A program made the position numbers and the translations under genes. The notes below the pieces were generated by a model. It did not search any database, was not told the origin of the DNA, and was given only the letters and a program-made list of their open reading frames with translations. This document shows, piece by piece, positions 7,342 to 15,443 of a stretch of DNA of 59,509 nucleotides (its first letter is position 1; every line of letters starts with the position of its first letter). This DNA comes from Myxococcus guangdongensis (GTDB lineage Bacteria > Myxococcota > Myxococcia > Myxococcales > Myxococcaceae), in assembly GCF_024198255.1 (NCBI RefSeq), contig NZ_JAJVKW010000026.1:1-59509 (forward strand). Reading direction: 5' to 3'.

Positions 7342-9570
7342 TCAGCCGCGGATGAGTAAAGTCGGGTCGTCGATGCCCACTTGAGCGGGCACCAGACCGT
7401 AGGTCTTGTCGTAAGCGGACCCGCACTCGGGCCGCAGGTACACCACAGTGTCAGCCGCGAGCAGCGCCATCTCTCGCGCCACCCAGGCATCCCGTAGCTT
7501 GCGAGGCACGGTCACAGTGAACCGCTGTAGGGCTCGCAGGCGCTCTCGTGTAGGTCCCAGCCGTCGCAGCTCCTCGAGCAAAGGCTCGCATCCCTCGTAG
7601 GGCACCACCACGGGCGCGCTCCACTCGTCCTCCACGAGCTGGAACTTCTTGGCGACCTCCTTGAACCTGAGCGCTGCACGAAGGTCCTGAATGCCTTTCC
7701 CGTCCCGGCTCGCGTTCGCGTAGAGCCGCTCGAAGAACCGGCGGAAGTTATCGGGCGACAGGTCCAGGGCAGGGTCCTGCGCAAGGAGTGTCCGAGTCAC
7801 GGACAAGGCCATCTGGGGCACTCCGCGTGGAGGCGGCGTCGGAGCCTCGTACACCCGGAGCTCTCCGAGCCCCTCCAAGAGCCCCTCTCGATTACAGCGC
7901 CCCCCTGCCTGTGCCAGTGAGTCCAGACCCGCCATGCTCCGGTAGACGACTGCGAAATCCACGTCCACTCCGGCTTCGACCAGTTGGGTGGCAACCAGCC
8001 GCACTGACTCTCCGCGTCGCTTCCGCGCCTGGATCTCCGCGAGGATGCGAGAGCGATGTTCCGGGCACATCAACGCGGACAGGTGCAGCGTCGTTCCGCG
8101 ACCAACGCGAGCGTCCACCAGCGCGCACAGCTTGCGCGCGTCATCCCGACTGTGGACCACCGCGAGCACATCACGCTCTCGCGCCACCTCGTCGGCGAGC
8201 TCTTCATAAGGCATGGGCTTCCGGCTCTTGGGCCAGCGCACCCTCACGCGGCGCAGTCGTTCGAAGGCACACAGCTCCGTCGGGACGAGTTCCCGAATCG
8301 AGGGAAATCCCTCGGGGAATCCATCGCGCTGCCCCAAAGCGGGCTGAGTCGCAGTGCAGATGACCACCGAGCAGCCATAGTCCTCCACCAGCGTCCTCAG
8401 TCCATCCAGGATGGTCGTCAGCAGCGCGGGAGGCAGCGTCTGCGCCTCATCCAGCACGATGACGCTCCCGGCGATGTTGTGCAGCTTGCGGCAGGTCGAG
8501 GTTCGACAGGCGAACAGGCTCTCCAGAAGCTGCACCGTGGTGGTGACGATGACCGGTGCATCCCAGTTCTCACTGGCGACGCGGTTGAGCGCCGTCTCCT
8601 TTTCAGGGTCCACGGACGAGTGGTGCTCGATGACCGCGCTTCCCGACTCGCCGAAGGCTTGTCGATACACGGCGGCGCTCTGCTCGATGATGGACGTATA
8701 CGGGATGGCGACGATGACCCGTCGAAGTCCGCGCGCAAGAGCGTGCTCCAGCCCGAACGCCATGGAGGTGAGCGTCTTTCCTCCTCCCGTGGGGACGGTA
8801 AGGCTGAAGACACCCGGAGATCCTGGCGCAGCCGCCAGGACCGCCGAGAGCACTTCTCGCCGGACACGATTCACCTCCGTATCCGGCGCACCGCGCTGCT
8901 TGCTGTCCAAGAAAACTCTCAACGCGGCAGAGAGCTGCTCCAGATTCACGCGGGTGCGACGATCCGCCGCACGAGCGATATTGAAGAAGAGCTCGGTGTC
9001 CAGAAAGTCCGCATCGCACAGCGCGGAGAAGAGCATCCGGATCCAGAATTCGCGCCTGTGCAGGGAGAGCTTTTCAGCAACACCGAGGTCCAAGGATGGA
9101 GGCAACTCGCGCAGGTCTTCGAAAACCCCTGCGGAGAGAGCCTCATCCAGGAGCTTCTGCTTCTCTTTCCGCTCGACCCGGTCGCTGAAATCCTCCGCGT
9201 TACGGAGCCCCCCATGATGTCCGACGATGGCCATGGCGACCGGCCACAGCCGTGGGTCCATGCGCAACGCCCACAGAGCACCTGCCGTCGAGTGGTCCCG
9301 CTCCGAAGAGCAGCCCTCGACCTCCAGATGGAATTCGAAGCCATTCTCCTTCCGAATGAAGCGCTGGAAGATCCGACGGAGTTTGCCCAGGTCATGCCAG
9401 CGTCCCGCCAGCTCGCAGAACAAGCGCATGTCCTCGCGGGCCGCGAACAGCGCCGCCAGTCGCCCGACTTCCGTCAGGTGGTCGTAAAGGAGATGTACAC
9501 GCCGGTCGCGTGTGACGTGAGCGAGCGGCTCCTCGGTCAACCCGGACAAGGGCTCACTTCCAGACATCAT
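7342..9570 (-). CDS. cas3: CRISPR-associated nuclease-helicase Cas3
   Basis: This 742-residue protein unwinds and degrades target DNA after Cascade binding. It has an N-terminal HD nuclease (WHDLGK at about residues 58-63, then a later histidine in IVGHHGG) fused to a superfamily 2 helicase. Helicase motifs are TVPTGGGKTLTS (Walker A, about residue 260), VLDEAQTL (DEAQ box, about 370), ICTATQPAL, QLVEAGVDVDF and QAGGRCNREG. I chose the ATG at 9570, preceded by GTGGTGGGGGA; a GTG at 9597 and an ATG at 9588 are possible longer starts. It is the first gene of the operon, so the cas promoter should lie in 9571-9834. Confidence 0.96.
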   Translation of the reverse strand: MMSGSEPLSGLTEEPLAHVTRDRRVHLLYDHLTEVGRLAALFAAREDMRLFCELAGRWHDLGKLRRIFQRFIRKENGFEFHLEVEGCSSERDHSTAGALWALRMDPRLWPVAMAIVGHHGGLRNAEDFSDRVERKEKQKLLDEALSAGVFEDLRELPPSLDLGVAEKLSLHRREFWIRMLFSALCDADFLDTELFFNIARAADRRTRVNLEQLSAALRVFLDSKQRGAPDTEVNRVRREVLSAVLAAAPGSPGVFSLTVPTGGGKTLTSMAFGLEHALARGLRRVIVAIPYTSIIEQSAAVYRQAFGESGSAVIEHHSSVDPEKETALNRVASENWDAPVIVTTTVQLLESLFACRTSTCRKLHNIAGSVIVLDEAQTLPPALLTTILDGLRTLVEDYGCSVVICTATQPALGQRDGFPEGFPSIRELVPTELCAFERLRRVRVRWPKSRKPMPYEELADEVARERDVLAVVHSRDDARKLCALVDARVGRGTTLHLSALMCPEHRSRILAEIQARKRRGESVRLVATQLVEAGVDVDFAVVYRSMAGLDSLAQAGGRCNREGLLEGLGELRVYEAPTPPPRGVPQMALSVTRTLLAQDPALDLSPDNFRRFFERLYANASRDGKGIQDLRAALRFKEVAKKFQLVEDEWSAPVVVPYEGCEPLLEELRRLGPTRERLRALQRFTVTVPRKLRDAWVAREMALLAADTVVYLRPECGSAYDKTYGLVPAQVGIDDPTLLIRG

Positions 9571-9700
9571 TCCCCCACCACCTGCCATCGCAGGCACTAC
9601 GTGGCTTCAATCCCTTGTCGCAGTCCATCGCCATGACCCGATCCGGTGCGCACTTCCATCGCGTGCCAGGAGCTATGACAGCTTCATGAAGGATCGTCCC

Positions 9701-9716
9701 TACCCCCTTGGGGGTA
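9701..9716. promoter_or_regulatory. Operator-like palindrome in the cas3/glycosyltransferase divergent intergenic region
   Basis: The sequence TACCCCCTTGGGGGTA is an inverted repeat of 7-bp arms around TT. It lies 131 bp upstream of the cas3 start and 119 bp upstream of the glycosyltransferase start, in the 264-bp region 9571-9834 that has no gene. C-tract/G-tract palindromes of this form resemble operators of the CsoR/RcnR family of metal or sulfur sensors, but that link is only by resemblance. A similar shorter element (ACCCC-TG-GGGGT) lies near 15355, upstream of the MATE gene. Confidence 0.4.
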
Positions 9717-9834
9717 TGGACCGTCCCCCGATAAAGGCAGTCACCATCCCCAGACATCCCGCCCCCAAGTCAACGGCGCCCGGGAGCCAGGGTTCACCTC
9801 GACACACCCAGGGGCATCTGGTACGCGCACACCA

Positions 9835-11331
9835 GTGCACCCCGGTCCTCACCGCGAGCCCGCGCATCGTCAGCCCTGGTGGCCCCTGCTGCTCATCGCG
9901 GCCGGCGCGTGGCTCCTGCGCATCGCGGGCTTCTTCCACCGGGGCGGCGCGCTCGGATACCCCGTGGACTACGACGAGGGCGTCTACTTCAGCGCCGCCG
10001 CGCTCCTCTCCCAGGGCCTGCTGCCCTATCGCGACTACTTCTTCGTCCACCCGCCCGGCATCGCCGTGCTGCTCTCCCCCGTGGCCGCGCTCTCACACGG
10101 CCTCGGCCCCGCCCTCGCCTTCTGCGTCGTCCGCTGGCTCATGCCGCTCGCGGGCGCGCTGAGCACACTGCTGAGCGGCCGCATCGCCCAGGAGCGCTGG
10201 GGCACTCGCGCGGGCCTCATCGCCGCGCTCGCCTACGCCGTCTATCCCGAGGCCGTGACCACCGAACGTGGCCCGTTCCTCGAACCCCTGCTCAACCTCA
10301 CCTGTCTCACCCTCGCGTGGGTCTGGCTCCGCCCCACCACCACGCAAAGACAGACACTCCGCCGAGACCTCCTCGCCGGAGCCCTGCTCGGCACCGCCTG
10401 CGCCATCAAGCTGACCGCGGGCGCCTGGGTCCTCGCCGTCGCCTGGGCTCGCGGGATGTCACACGAAGGCTCGCGCGTCGCCCGAGTCATCCTCGTCGCC
10501 GCGGGCGTGGGCCTGTTGTGGCTCGGCCCCTTCTTCCTGCTCGCCCCGGACGCGATGCTCCAGGGCCTGCTGCGCTTCCAACTCCTGCGCCCTCCCGATG
10601 GAGACTCGAGCCTCACCAGTCGCCTCCTCTCTCTCCTCGTCGACGGACGCCTGGGCCTCACCCTCCTCACCGCGATCGGCGTCACCGTCGCCCTCGCACG
10701 CACGCGTCAACAGGACGCCGTCACCGAGCGCCTCTTCTGCGCCGCCTGGCTCCTCACCGTCGCCACCTTCCTCGCCTCCAAGAGCTACTGGTCCCAGTAC
10801 AACGCGCACCTCGCCCCCACCACCGCCGTGCTCACAGGACTCGGCGCGGACTTCCTCGCGCGCAAGTTCCACAGCCCACGCACCCAACGAATCACCGTCG
10901 CCGTCACCGCCCTCCTCGTCCTCACCGCCCTGCCCGGCGTCCTCCACGCCGCGAAACAAAAGGACCGCTTCCTCCTCCCGCTCGGTGACACGCTCAGGTC
11001 CTCCGTCCCCACGGCCTCCACGCTCTGCGCCTTCGAGCCCGCGTGGGCCATCGCGGCCGACAGGCTCCCCGGCCTGCCCCGCGGTACCCCCGCGTTCGTC
11101 GACCCGTACGGCCTCATGCTGAACGACGCGCTCTCCGCGTCCACGCGCTTCCCCAACGCGGAGGCCGCCTTCCAGGACACACACTCGCAACGGACCGCGC
11201 TCCAATTGCTCCCACGCTGCGACGTCCTGCTCCTGCTCGGCCGCGGCGAGTGGCAGCTCTCCGACGCCAGCGAGCAATGGGTCCGCGAGCACTTCACCCG
11301 CGACGAGCCGCTCTGGCGTCGCAATCCCTGA
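9835..11331 (+). CDS. ArnT/PMT-like membrane glycosyltransferase (GT39/GT83-like)
   Basis: This 498-residue polytopic membrane protein begins at a GTG. A first hydrophobic helix (WPLLLIAAGAWLLRIAGFF) is followed by the periplasmic loop motif DYDEGVYF (D45, D47, E48), the acidic signature of GT-C fold transferases. YRDYFFVHPPG is also typical of the PMT_2 family. Many further hydrophobic segments follow and the C-terminal quarter is soluble. Such enzymes move sugars from polyprenyl-phosphate donors to lipids or proteins at the periplasmic face. The substrate cannot be told from sequence. It stands alone between the cas operon and the aldehyde dehydrogenase gene. Confidence 0.8.
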   Translation: MHPGPHREPAHRQPWWPLLLIAAGAWLLRIAGFFHRGGALGYPVDYDEGVYFSAAALLSQGLLPYRDYFFVHPPGIAVLLSPVAALSHGLGPALAFCVVRWLMPLAGALSTLLSGRIAQERWGTRAGLIAALAYAVYPEAVTTERGPFLEPLLNLTCLTLAWVWLRPTTTQRQTLRRDLLAGALLGTACAIKLTAGAWVLAVAWARGMSHEGSRVARVILVAAGVGLLWLGPFFLLAPDAMLQGLLRFQLLRPPDGDSSLTSRLLSLLVDGRLGLTLLTAIGVTVALARTRQQDAVTERLFCAAWLLTVATFLASKSYWSQYNAHLAPTTAVLTGLGADFLARKFHSPRTQRITVAVTALLVLTALPGVLHAAKQKDRFLLPLGDTLRSSVPTASTLCAFEPAWAIAADRLPGLPRGTPAFVDPYGLMLNDALSASTRFPNAEAAFQDTHSQRTALQLLPRCDVLLLLGRGEWQLSDASEQWVREHFTRDEPLWRRNP

Positions 11332-11498
11332 CGTCTCCCGGCCGCCTGCCTGCCCAAGGAGCGGAGCCGTCCACCCAGGCCCTCGCCCGCTTGCCCAGAC
11401 ATCCTGCGCGTGCGTGACGATATTGGCCCATGCCGCAGCTCGTCATGAACGCGGCCTCAATTCTTCGGACCGAATCCGACGCGCGAGGAGGTGGACCC

Positions 11499-13007
11499 AT
11501 GCTGCAGACCGAACTCGTTGGTGAGCCCCTGCTGCACCTCGAAAGTTCCCGCCTGTTGGCCGAAGCCCGGCGAGTCGTCCCCGAGGCCTTCGACGCGCAG
11601 GGACGCCTGCTCTCCCCCATCGCGGGCACCTGGGTCCACCCACCCGCCTGGCTCGACGCACGCTCACCCATCGACGGTAAGGTGCTCGCGTCACTGCCAC
11701 TCCTCACCGAAGCCCAGGCCCTCCAGGCCGTGGAGAAGGCCGCCGCCGAGTTCCTCCCCTGGTCCGCCCGCTCGCTCGACAAACGCTCCCGCGCCGTCCT
11801 CGAGGCCGTGGACCTGCTCAAGGAACACAGGGATTTGCTCGTCCGCGTCCTCGCCTGGGACATCGGCAAGACGCTGCCCACGGCCTACAACGACGTGGAC
11901 CGCTGCCTGGCGGGCATCGAGTGGTACCTGGAGAACATCGGCCCGATGCTCGAGTCACGCGCGCCGCTCGGCCTCGTGTCGAACATCGCCTCCTGGAACT
12001 ATCCCTTCTCCGTCCTGATGCTCAACGTGCTCGTGCAGGCGCTCGCGGGCAACTCGGTCATCGCGAAGATTCCCACGCAAGGGGGCGGCGTCTCGCTCAC
12101 CCTCGCCTTCGCCCTGCTGCGCCGCGCGGGCCTGCCCGTGTCGCTCGCGGGTGGACGCGGCAAGGACCTCTCCGAGGCCCTCGTGGGCCACCCGCGCATC
12201 GCCGGCGTCGCCTTCATCGGCGGCCGCGCCAACGGCGCCGAGGTCCACCGCCGCCTGCGCGACACGAACAAGCGCTACGCCCTGGAGATGGAAGGCGTGA
12301 ACGCCTACGCCATCACCCAGTTCACCGACTGGGACGGCCTCACCCGCCAGATTCGCGCGGGCTTCGACTTCGGCAAGCAGCGCTGCACCGCCTATACCCG
12401 CTGGGTCGTGGAGAAGTCCCTGGTCCCCAGGTTCGTGCGCGCCTACGTGGACGCGGCGTCCTCGCTGCGCGTGGGACACCCCCTGCTCAGCAGCCACGTG
12501 GACTTCGGCCCGCTCATCTCCGCCAGCAAGGTGACGGAGCTGCGCGCGCTCATCGACGACGCCCGGGAGCGCGGCACCGCGGTGCTGTACGAGGGCACGC
12601 TCGCCGACGACGCCTTCTCCGCGAGCCAGTCGCGCGGGAGCTACATCGCGCCCACCCTGCTCTTCGGCGTGCCTCGCGACAGCGAGCTCTACCTGCGCGA
12701 GCCCTTCGGCCCCGTCGACATCCTCATGTCCGTGGACTCCGAGGAGGAGCTCATCCAGGAGGCCAATGTCTCCCACGGCGCGCTCGTCGCCTCCGTGGCC
12801 ACGGATGACCCCCAGCTCGCCGAGCGCCTCGCCTCCCGGCTGCAGGCCTTCAAGGTCGGCATCAACAAGCTGCGCTCACGCGGAGACCGCGAGGAGTCCT
12901 TCGGCGGCAAGGGCGGCTCCTGGGCCGGCGCCTTCGTCGGAGGCACCCACCTGGTGCGCGCCTTCACCGACGGCCCCCATGCCCTCGAGGGGAACTGGCC
13001 GGACTGA
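11499..13007 (+). CDS. Aldehyde dehydrogenase family protein
   Basis: This NAD(P)-dependent aldehyde dehydrogenase has 502 residues. Family marks are SNIASWNYPFSVLML (the Asn that stabilises the transition state), EMEGVNAYA (a variant of the ELGG motif with the general-base Glu) and FGKQRCTAYTR with the catalytic Cys. The ATG at 11499 follows a clear ribosome binding site (GAGGAGG, 6 bp away); an in-frame ATG at 11430 lacks one. The ELGG box is altered, so the enzyme may belong to a divergent subfamily. The aldehyde substrate is unknown, and neighbours do not suggest a pathway. Confidence 0.88.
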   Translation: MLQTELVGEPLLHLESSRLLAEARRVVPEAFDAQGRLLSPIAGTWVHPPAWLDARSPIDGKVLASLPLLTEAQALQAVEKAAAEFLPWSARSLDKRSRAVLEAVDLLKEHRDLLVRVLAWDIGKTLPTAYNDVDRCLAGIEWYLENIGPMLESRAPLGLVSNIASWNYPFSVLMLNVLVQALAGNSVIAKIPTQGGGVSLTLAFALLRRAGLPVSLAGGRGKDLSEALVGHPRIAGVAFIGGRANGAEVHRRLRDTNKRYALEMEGVNAYAITQFTDWDGLTRQIRAGFDFGKQRCTAYTRWVVEKSLVPRFVRAYVDAASSLRVGHPLLSSHVDFGPLISASKVTELRALIDDARERGTAVLYEGTLADDAFSASQSRGSYIAPTLLFGVPRDSELYLREPFGPVDILMSVDSEEELIQEANVSHGALVASVATDDPQLAERLASRLQAFKVGINKLRSRGDREESFGGKGGSWAGAFVGGTHLVRAFTDGPHALEGNWPD

Positions 13008-13125
13008 AATCCCCGGGTGCTTCCTTCCAGCACCCGACATCACCGGACGGCAAAGCGAGGTCCGTCAGGACCGCATGCACCTGACGTTGCCCGTCCTTGA
13101 CGCGGCGCGGTTAAGCTCGCGCTCC

Positions 13126-13839
13126 ATGAACCGCGAATACCACCGCTGGCATAGCGCGCGCCTGCATCGGGACATGGAGCTCTTGCTCTACGGCCACTCC
13201 GGAGAGCCCGTGCTGCTGCTGCCCACCAGTCGCGGCCGCTTCTTCCAGGCCGAGGACTTCGGCCTCATCGGCGCCATCGCCGACCGCGTCCAGTCCGGCC
13301 GCTACGTCATCGTGTGCCCGGACTCGGTGGACGACGAGTCCTGGTTCAACAAGTCCGTGCACCCGCACGACCGCATCGCCCGGCACCAGGAGTGGGAGCA
13401 ATACCTGCTCAACGAGGTGGTGCCGCTGCTCATGAGCCGCAGCACCGGCGGGCGCCTCACCCTGGCCGGGTGCAGCTTCGGCGGCTTCCACACGTACAAC
13501 GTGGGCCTGCGCCACCCGCACGTCTTCCGCCGGCTCATCTCCATGGGCGGCAAGTTCGAGACGGACGAGTTCCTCGACGGCCACCAGGACAACGACGTCT
13601 ACTTCCACTCCGCCACGCAGTGGCTGCCCAACGTCCACGACAACAGCCAGCTCGCCGCGCTCCAGCGCGTGGAGATGGTGCTGGCGGTGGGCGAGCACGA
13701 CTTCTGCCGCCCCTCCAACGAGCACCTCTCCAGCCTGTTGTGGAAGAAGGACATCGGCAACCAGCTCGCCATCTGGCAGGGCGGCAACCACGACTGGCCC
13801 GTCTGGCGGCAGATGATTCAGCAGTACCTGCCCTGGTAG
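13126..13839 (+). CDS. Esterase-like alpha/beta hydrolase (putative esterase family, PF00756-like)
   Basis: This 237-residue cytoplasmic-looking protein starts MNREYHRWHSARLHRDMEL. The nucleophile elbow is GCSFGGFH (Ser about residue 110). A likely acid is in VGEHDFCRPS and the histidine is in GGNHDWPVW, in the order expected for the alpha/beta hydrolase fold. The overall look matches the esterase D/antigen 85-type family that includes many small carboxylesterases. There is no signal peptide. It converges with the MATE gene, whose stop is 21 bp away, and no terminator is visible between them. Confidence 0.83.
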   Translation: MNREYHRWHSARLHRDMELLLYGHSGEPVLLLPTSRGRFFQAEDFGLIGAIADRVQSGRYVIVCPDSVDDESWFNKSVHPHDRIARHQEWEQYLLNEVVPLLMSRSTGGRLTLAGCSFGGFHTYNVGLRHPHVFRRLISMGGKFETDEFLDGHQDNDVYFHSATQWLPNVHDNSQLAALQRVEMVLAVGEHDFCRPSNEHLSSLLWKKDIGNQLAIWQGGNHDWPVWRQMIQQYLPW

Positions 13840-13860
13840 CCGCCCCGACAGCCGCGCCCC

Positions 13861-15279
13861 TTACGCTTCGATGGGGCGCAGCGTGCCGGCGCTGATGCGG
13901 TTGAAGCGCCAGAGCAGCGACAGCGCCACCGCGATGAGCCCCGCGCACAGGCCCCACCAGATGCCCACCACGCCCAGCCCCAGCTTGAAGCCCAGGAGCA
14001 GCGTCAGCGGCAGGCCGATGGCGTAGTGCCCCACCATGTTGGCCAGGAAGGTGAAGCGCGTGTCCCCCGCGCCGCGCAGCACGCCGGCGCCCACGCCCTG
14101 CACCCCGTCGAACACCTGGAAGATGGCGCTCACCATCAGCAGGGGCACCACCAACGGGAGCACATCCTCGGGAGCGCCGGCCAGTTCGGCCAGGGCCGTG
14201 GGGAAGAGCGCGAACGCCAGCGCCCCCAACGCCATGAAGCCCGCGCCGCCCGCGAAGGCGATGAAGCCGCTGAGCCGCGCCCGAGGCGTGTCGTGAGCGC
14301 CCACGGCCCAGCCCACCCTCACGCTGCCCGCGTTGCCGATGCCCATGGCCACCGTGAAGGTGACGCTCGAGTAGGCGATGGCGATTTGATGCGCCCCCAC
14401 GCTCGCGGGCCCCAGCCCCGCCGACAGCACGCCCGCCAGCGCGAAGACGCCAATCTCCGCGGCGATGTGCAGGCCGATGGGGACGCCCACCCGGGCCGCC
14501 TGGGCCAGGTCGGTCCACACCGGTCGACGCACGGGCCGCTCGCCCTCCGGCGCGGGCAGCTTCGCGATGGCCATCAGCACCACGCCCACCTGCAGCATCG
14601 TGCACAGCGACGTCGCCAGCGCCGACCCGGCCACGCCCATGGCGGGGACGGCCCGCAGGGGCCCGAAGTACTCGGGCAGGTTCGCGCCACCGAACACCAG
14701 CAGGATGTCCGCGCCCAGGTTCAGCACGTTCGCCAGCACCGTCGCCACCACCAGCGGCCTCGTGTACGCGGTGGACTGGAGGTAGGAGCGCATCGTCAGG
14801 AAGGCCAGCATCAACGGCATGCTCGGCCCGCGCCACAGCAGGTAGTCCCAGGCCCCCGCGATTTCCGCCTCGCCGATGCCCGCGAGCGGCAGGAGCAGGG
14901 GCGACAACATCAGCAGGCCGAACAGCAGGAGCCCGGCGAACAGCGACATCCAGCCGCCTTGCCACAGCAGGCCCCGCGCCCTCGCCATGGCGCGCCCGCC
15001 CACCGCCTGGGACAGGAGCGGGTCGAACCCCATCATCAGCCCCATGCCGAAGCCGCTGACGGCGAAGAACAGGCCGTTGCCCAGCCCCACCGAGGCCAGC
15101 GCCGACGTGCCCGCGCGCCCCACCACCAGCGTGTCCACCAACCCCATGAGCGACTGGCCGCCCTGGGCAATCGCGATGGGGATGGCCAGGCGCGAGAGCG
15201 AGCGGAGCTCCGCGAGGATGGCGGCACGGCGGGAGTCGGGCCGAGGCGACGACGAAGGGGGTGCGACAGCGGTGGACAT
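13861..15279 (-). CDS. MATE family efflux transporter
   Basis: This 472-residue protein has about twelve hydrophobic segments in two similar halves. The first is AIPIAIAQGGQSLMGLVDTL, a hallmark of MATE (multidrug and toxin extrusion) carriers, which exchange drugs or metabolites for Na+ or H+ across the inner membrane. Further MATE-like motifs are VSGFGMGLMMGFDPLLSQAV and, in the second half, GLHIAAEIGVFALAGVLSAG. The start ATG has a good ribosome binding site (GAGGT). The substrate cannot be predicted. A short GC palindrome lies about 75 bp upstream of the start. Confidence 0.92.
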   Translation of the reverse strand: MSTAVAPPSSSPRPDSRRAAILAELRSLSRLAIPIAIAQGGQSLMGLVDTLVVGRAGTSALASVGLGNGLFFAVSGFGMGLMMGFDPLLSQAVGGRAMARARGLLWQGGWMSLFAGLLLFGLLMLSPLLLPLAGIGEAEIAGAWDYLLWRGPSMPLMLAFLTMRSYLQSTAYTRPLVVATVLANVLNLGADILLVFGGANLPEYFGPLRAVPAMGVAGSALATSLCTMLQVGVVLMAIAKLPAPEGERPVRRPVWTDLAQAARVGVPIGLHIAAEIGVFALAGVLSAGLGPASVGAHQIAIAYSSVTFTVAMGIGNAGSVRVGWAVGAHDTPRARLSGFIAFAGGAGFMALGALAFALFPTALAELAGAPEDVLPLVVPLLMVSAIFQVFDGVQGVGAGVLRGAGDTRFTFLANMVGHYAIGLPLTLLLGFKLGLGVVGIWWGLCAGLIAVALSLLWRFNRISAGTLRPIEA

Positions 15280-15374
15280 GGCGACCTCGGCCTATAACGC
15301 CTTCCGTCGCGGAATGCGCCAACCGCGAGCGACGCCCCCGCGCTCTCTTCCCTGACCCCTGGGGGTGTCCATGA

Positions 15375-15413
15375 AACGAAGGGGCCCCGGGACCCACATC
15401 GTCCCGAGGCCCC
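15375..15413 (-). terminator. Rho-independent terminator after the beta-propeller lipoprotein gene
   Basis: On the minus strand an imperfect stem (GGGGCCTCGGGAC pairing with GTCCCGGGGCCCC) closes a 7-nt loop and is followed by TTCGTTTC. It starts 31 bp after the stop of the gene at 15444-17570 and lies before the MATE gene, so the two are probably separate transcripts. Confidence 0.75.
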
Positions 15414-15443
15414 GTGCTGTCACACCGACGTGTCCTTCGTGCC

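Noticed and set aside
9600..9625. GTGGCTTCAATCCC-type sequence upstream of cas3 resembling the CRISPR repeat end
   Set aside because: Only about ten bases match and there is no stem or second copy; not a convincing repeat or anti-repeat.
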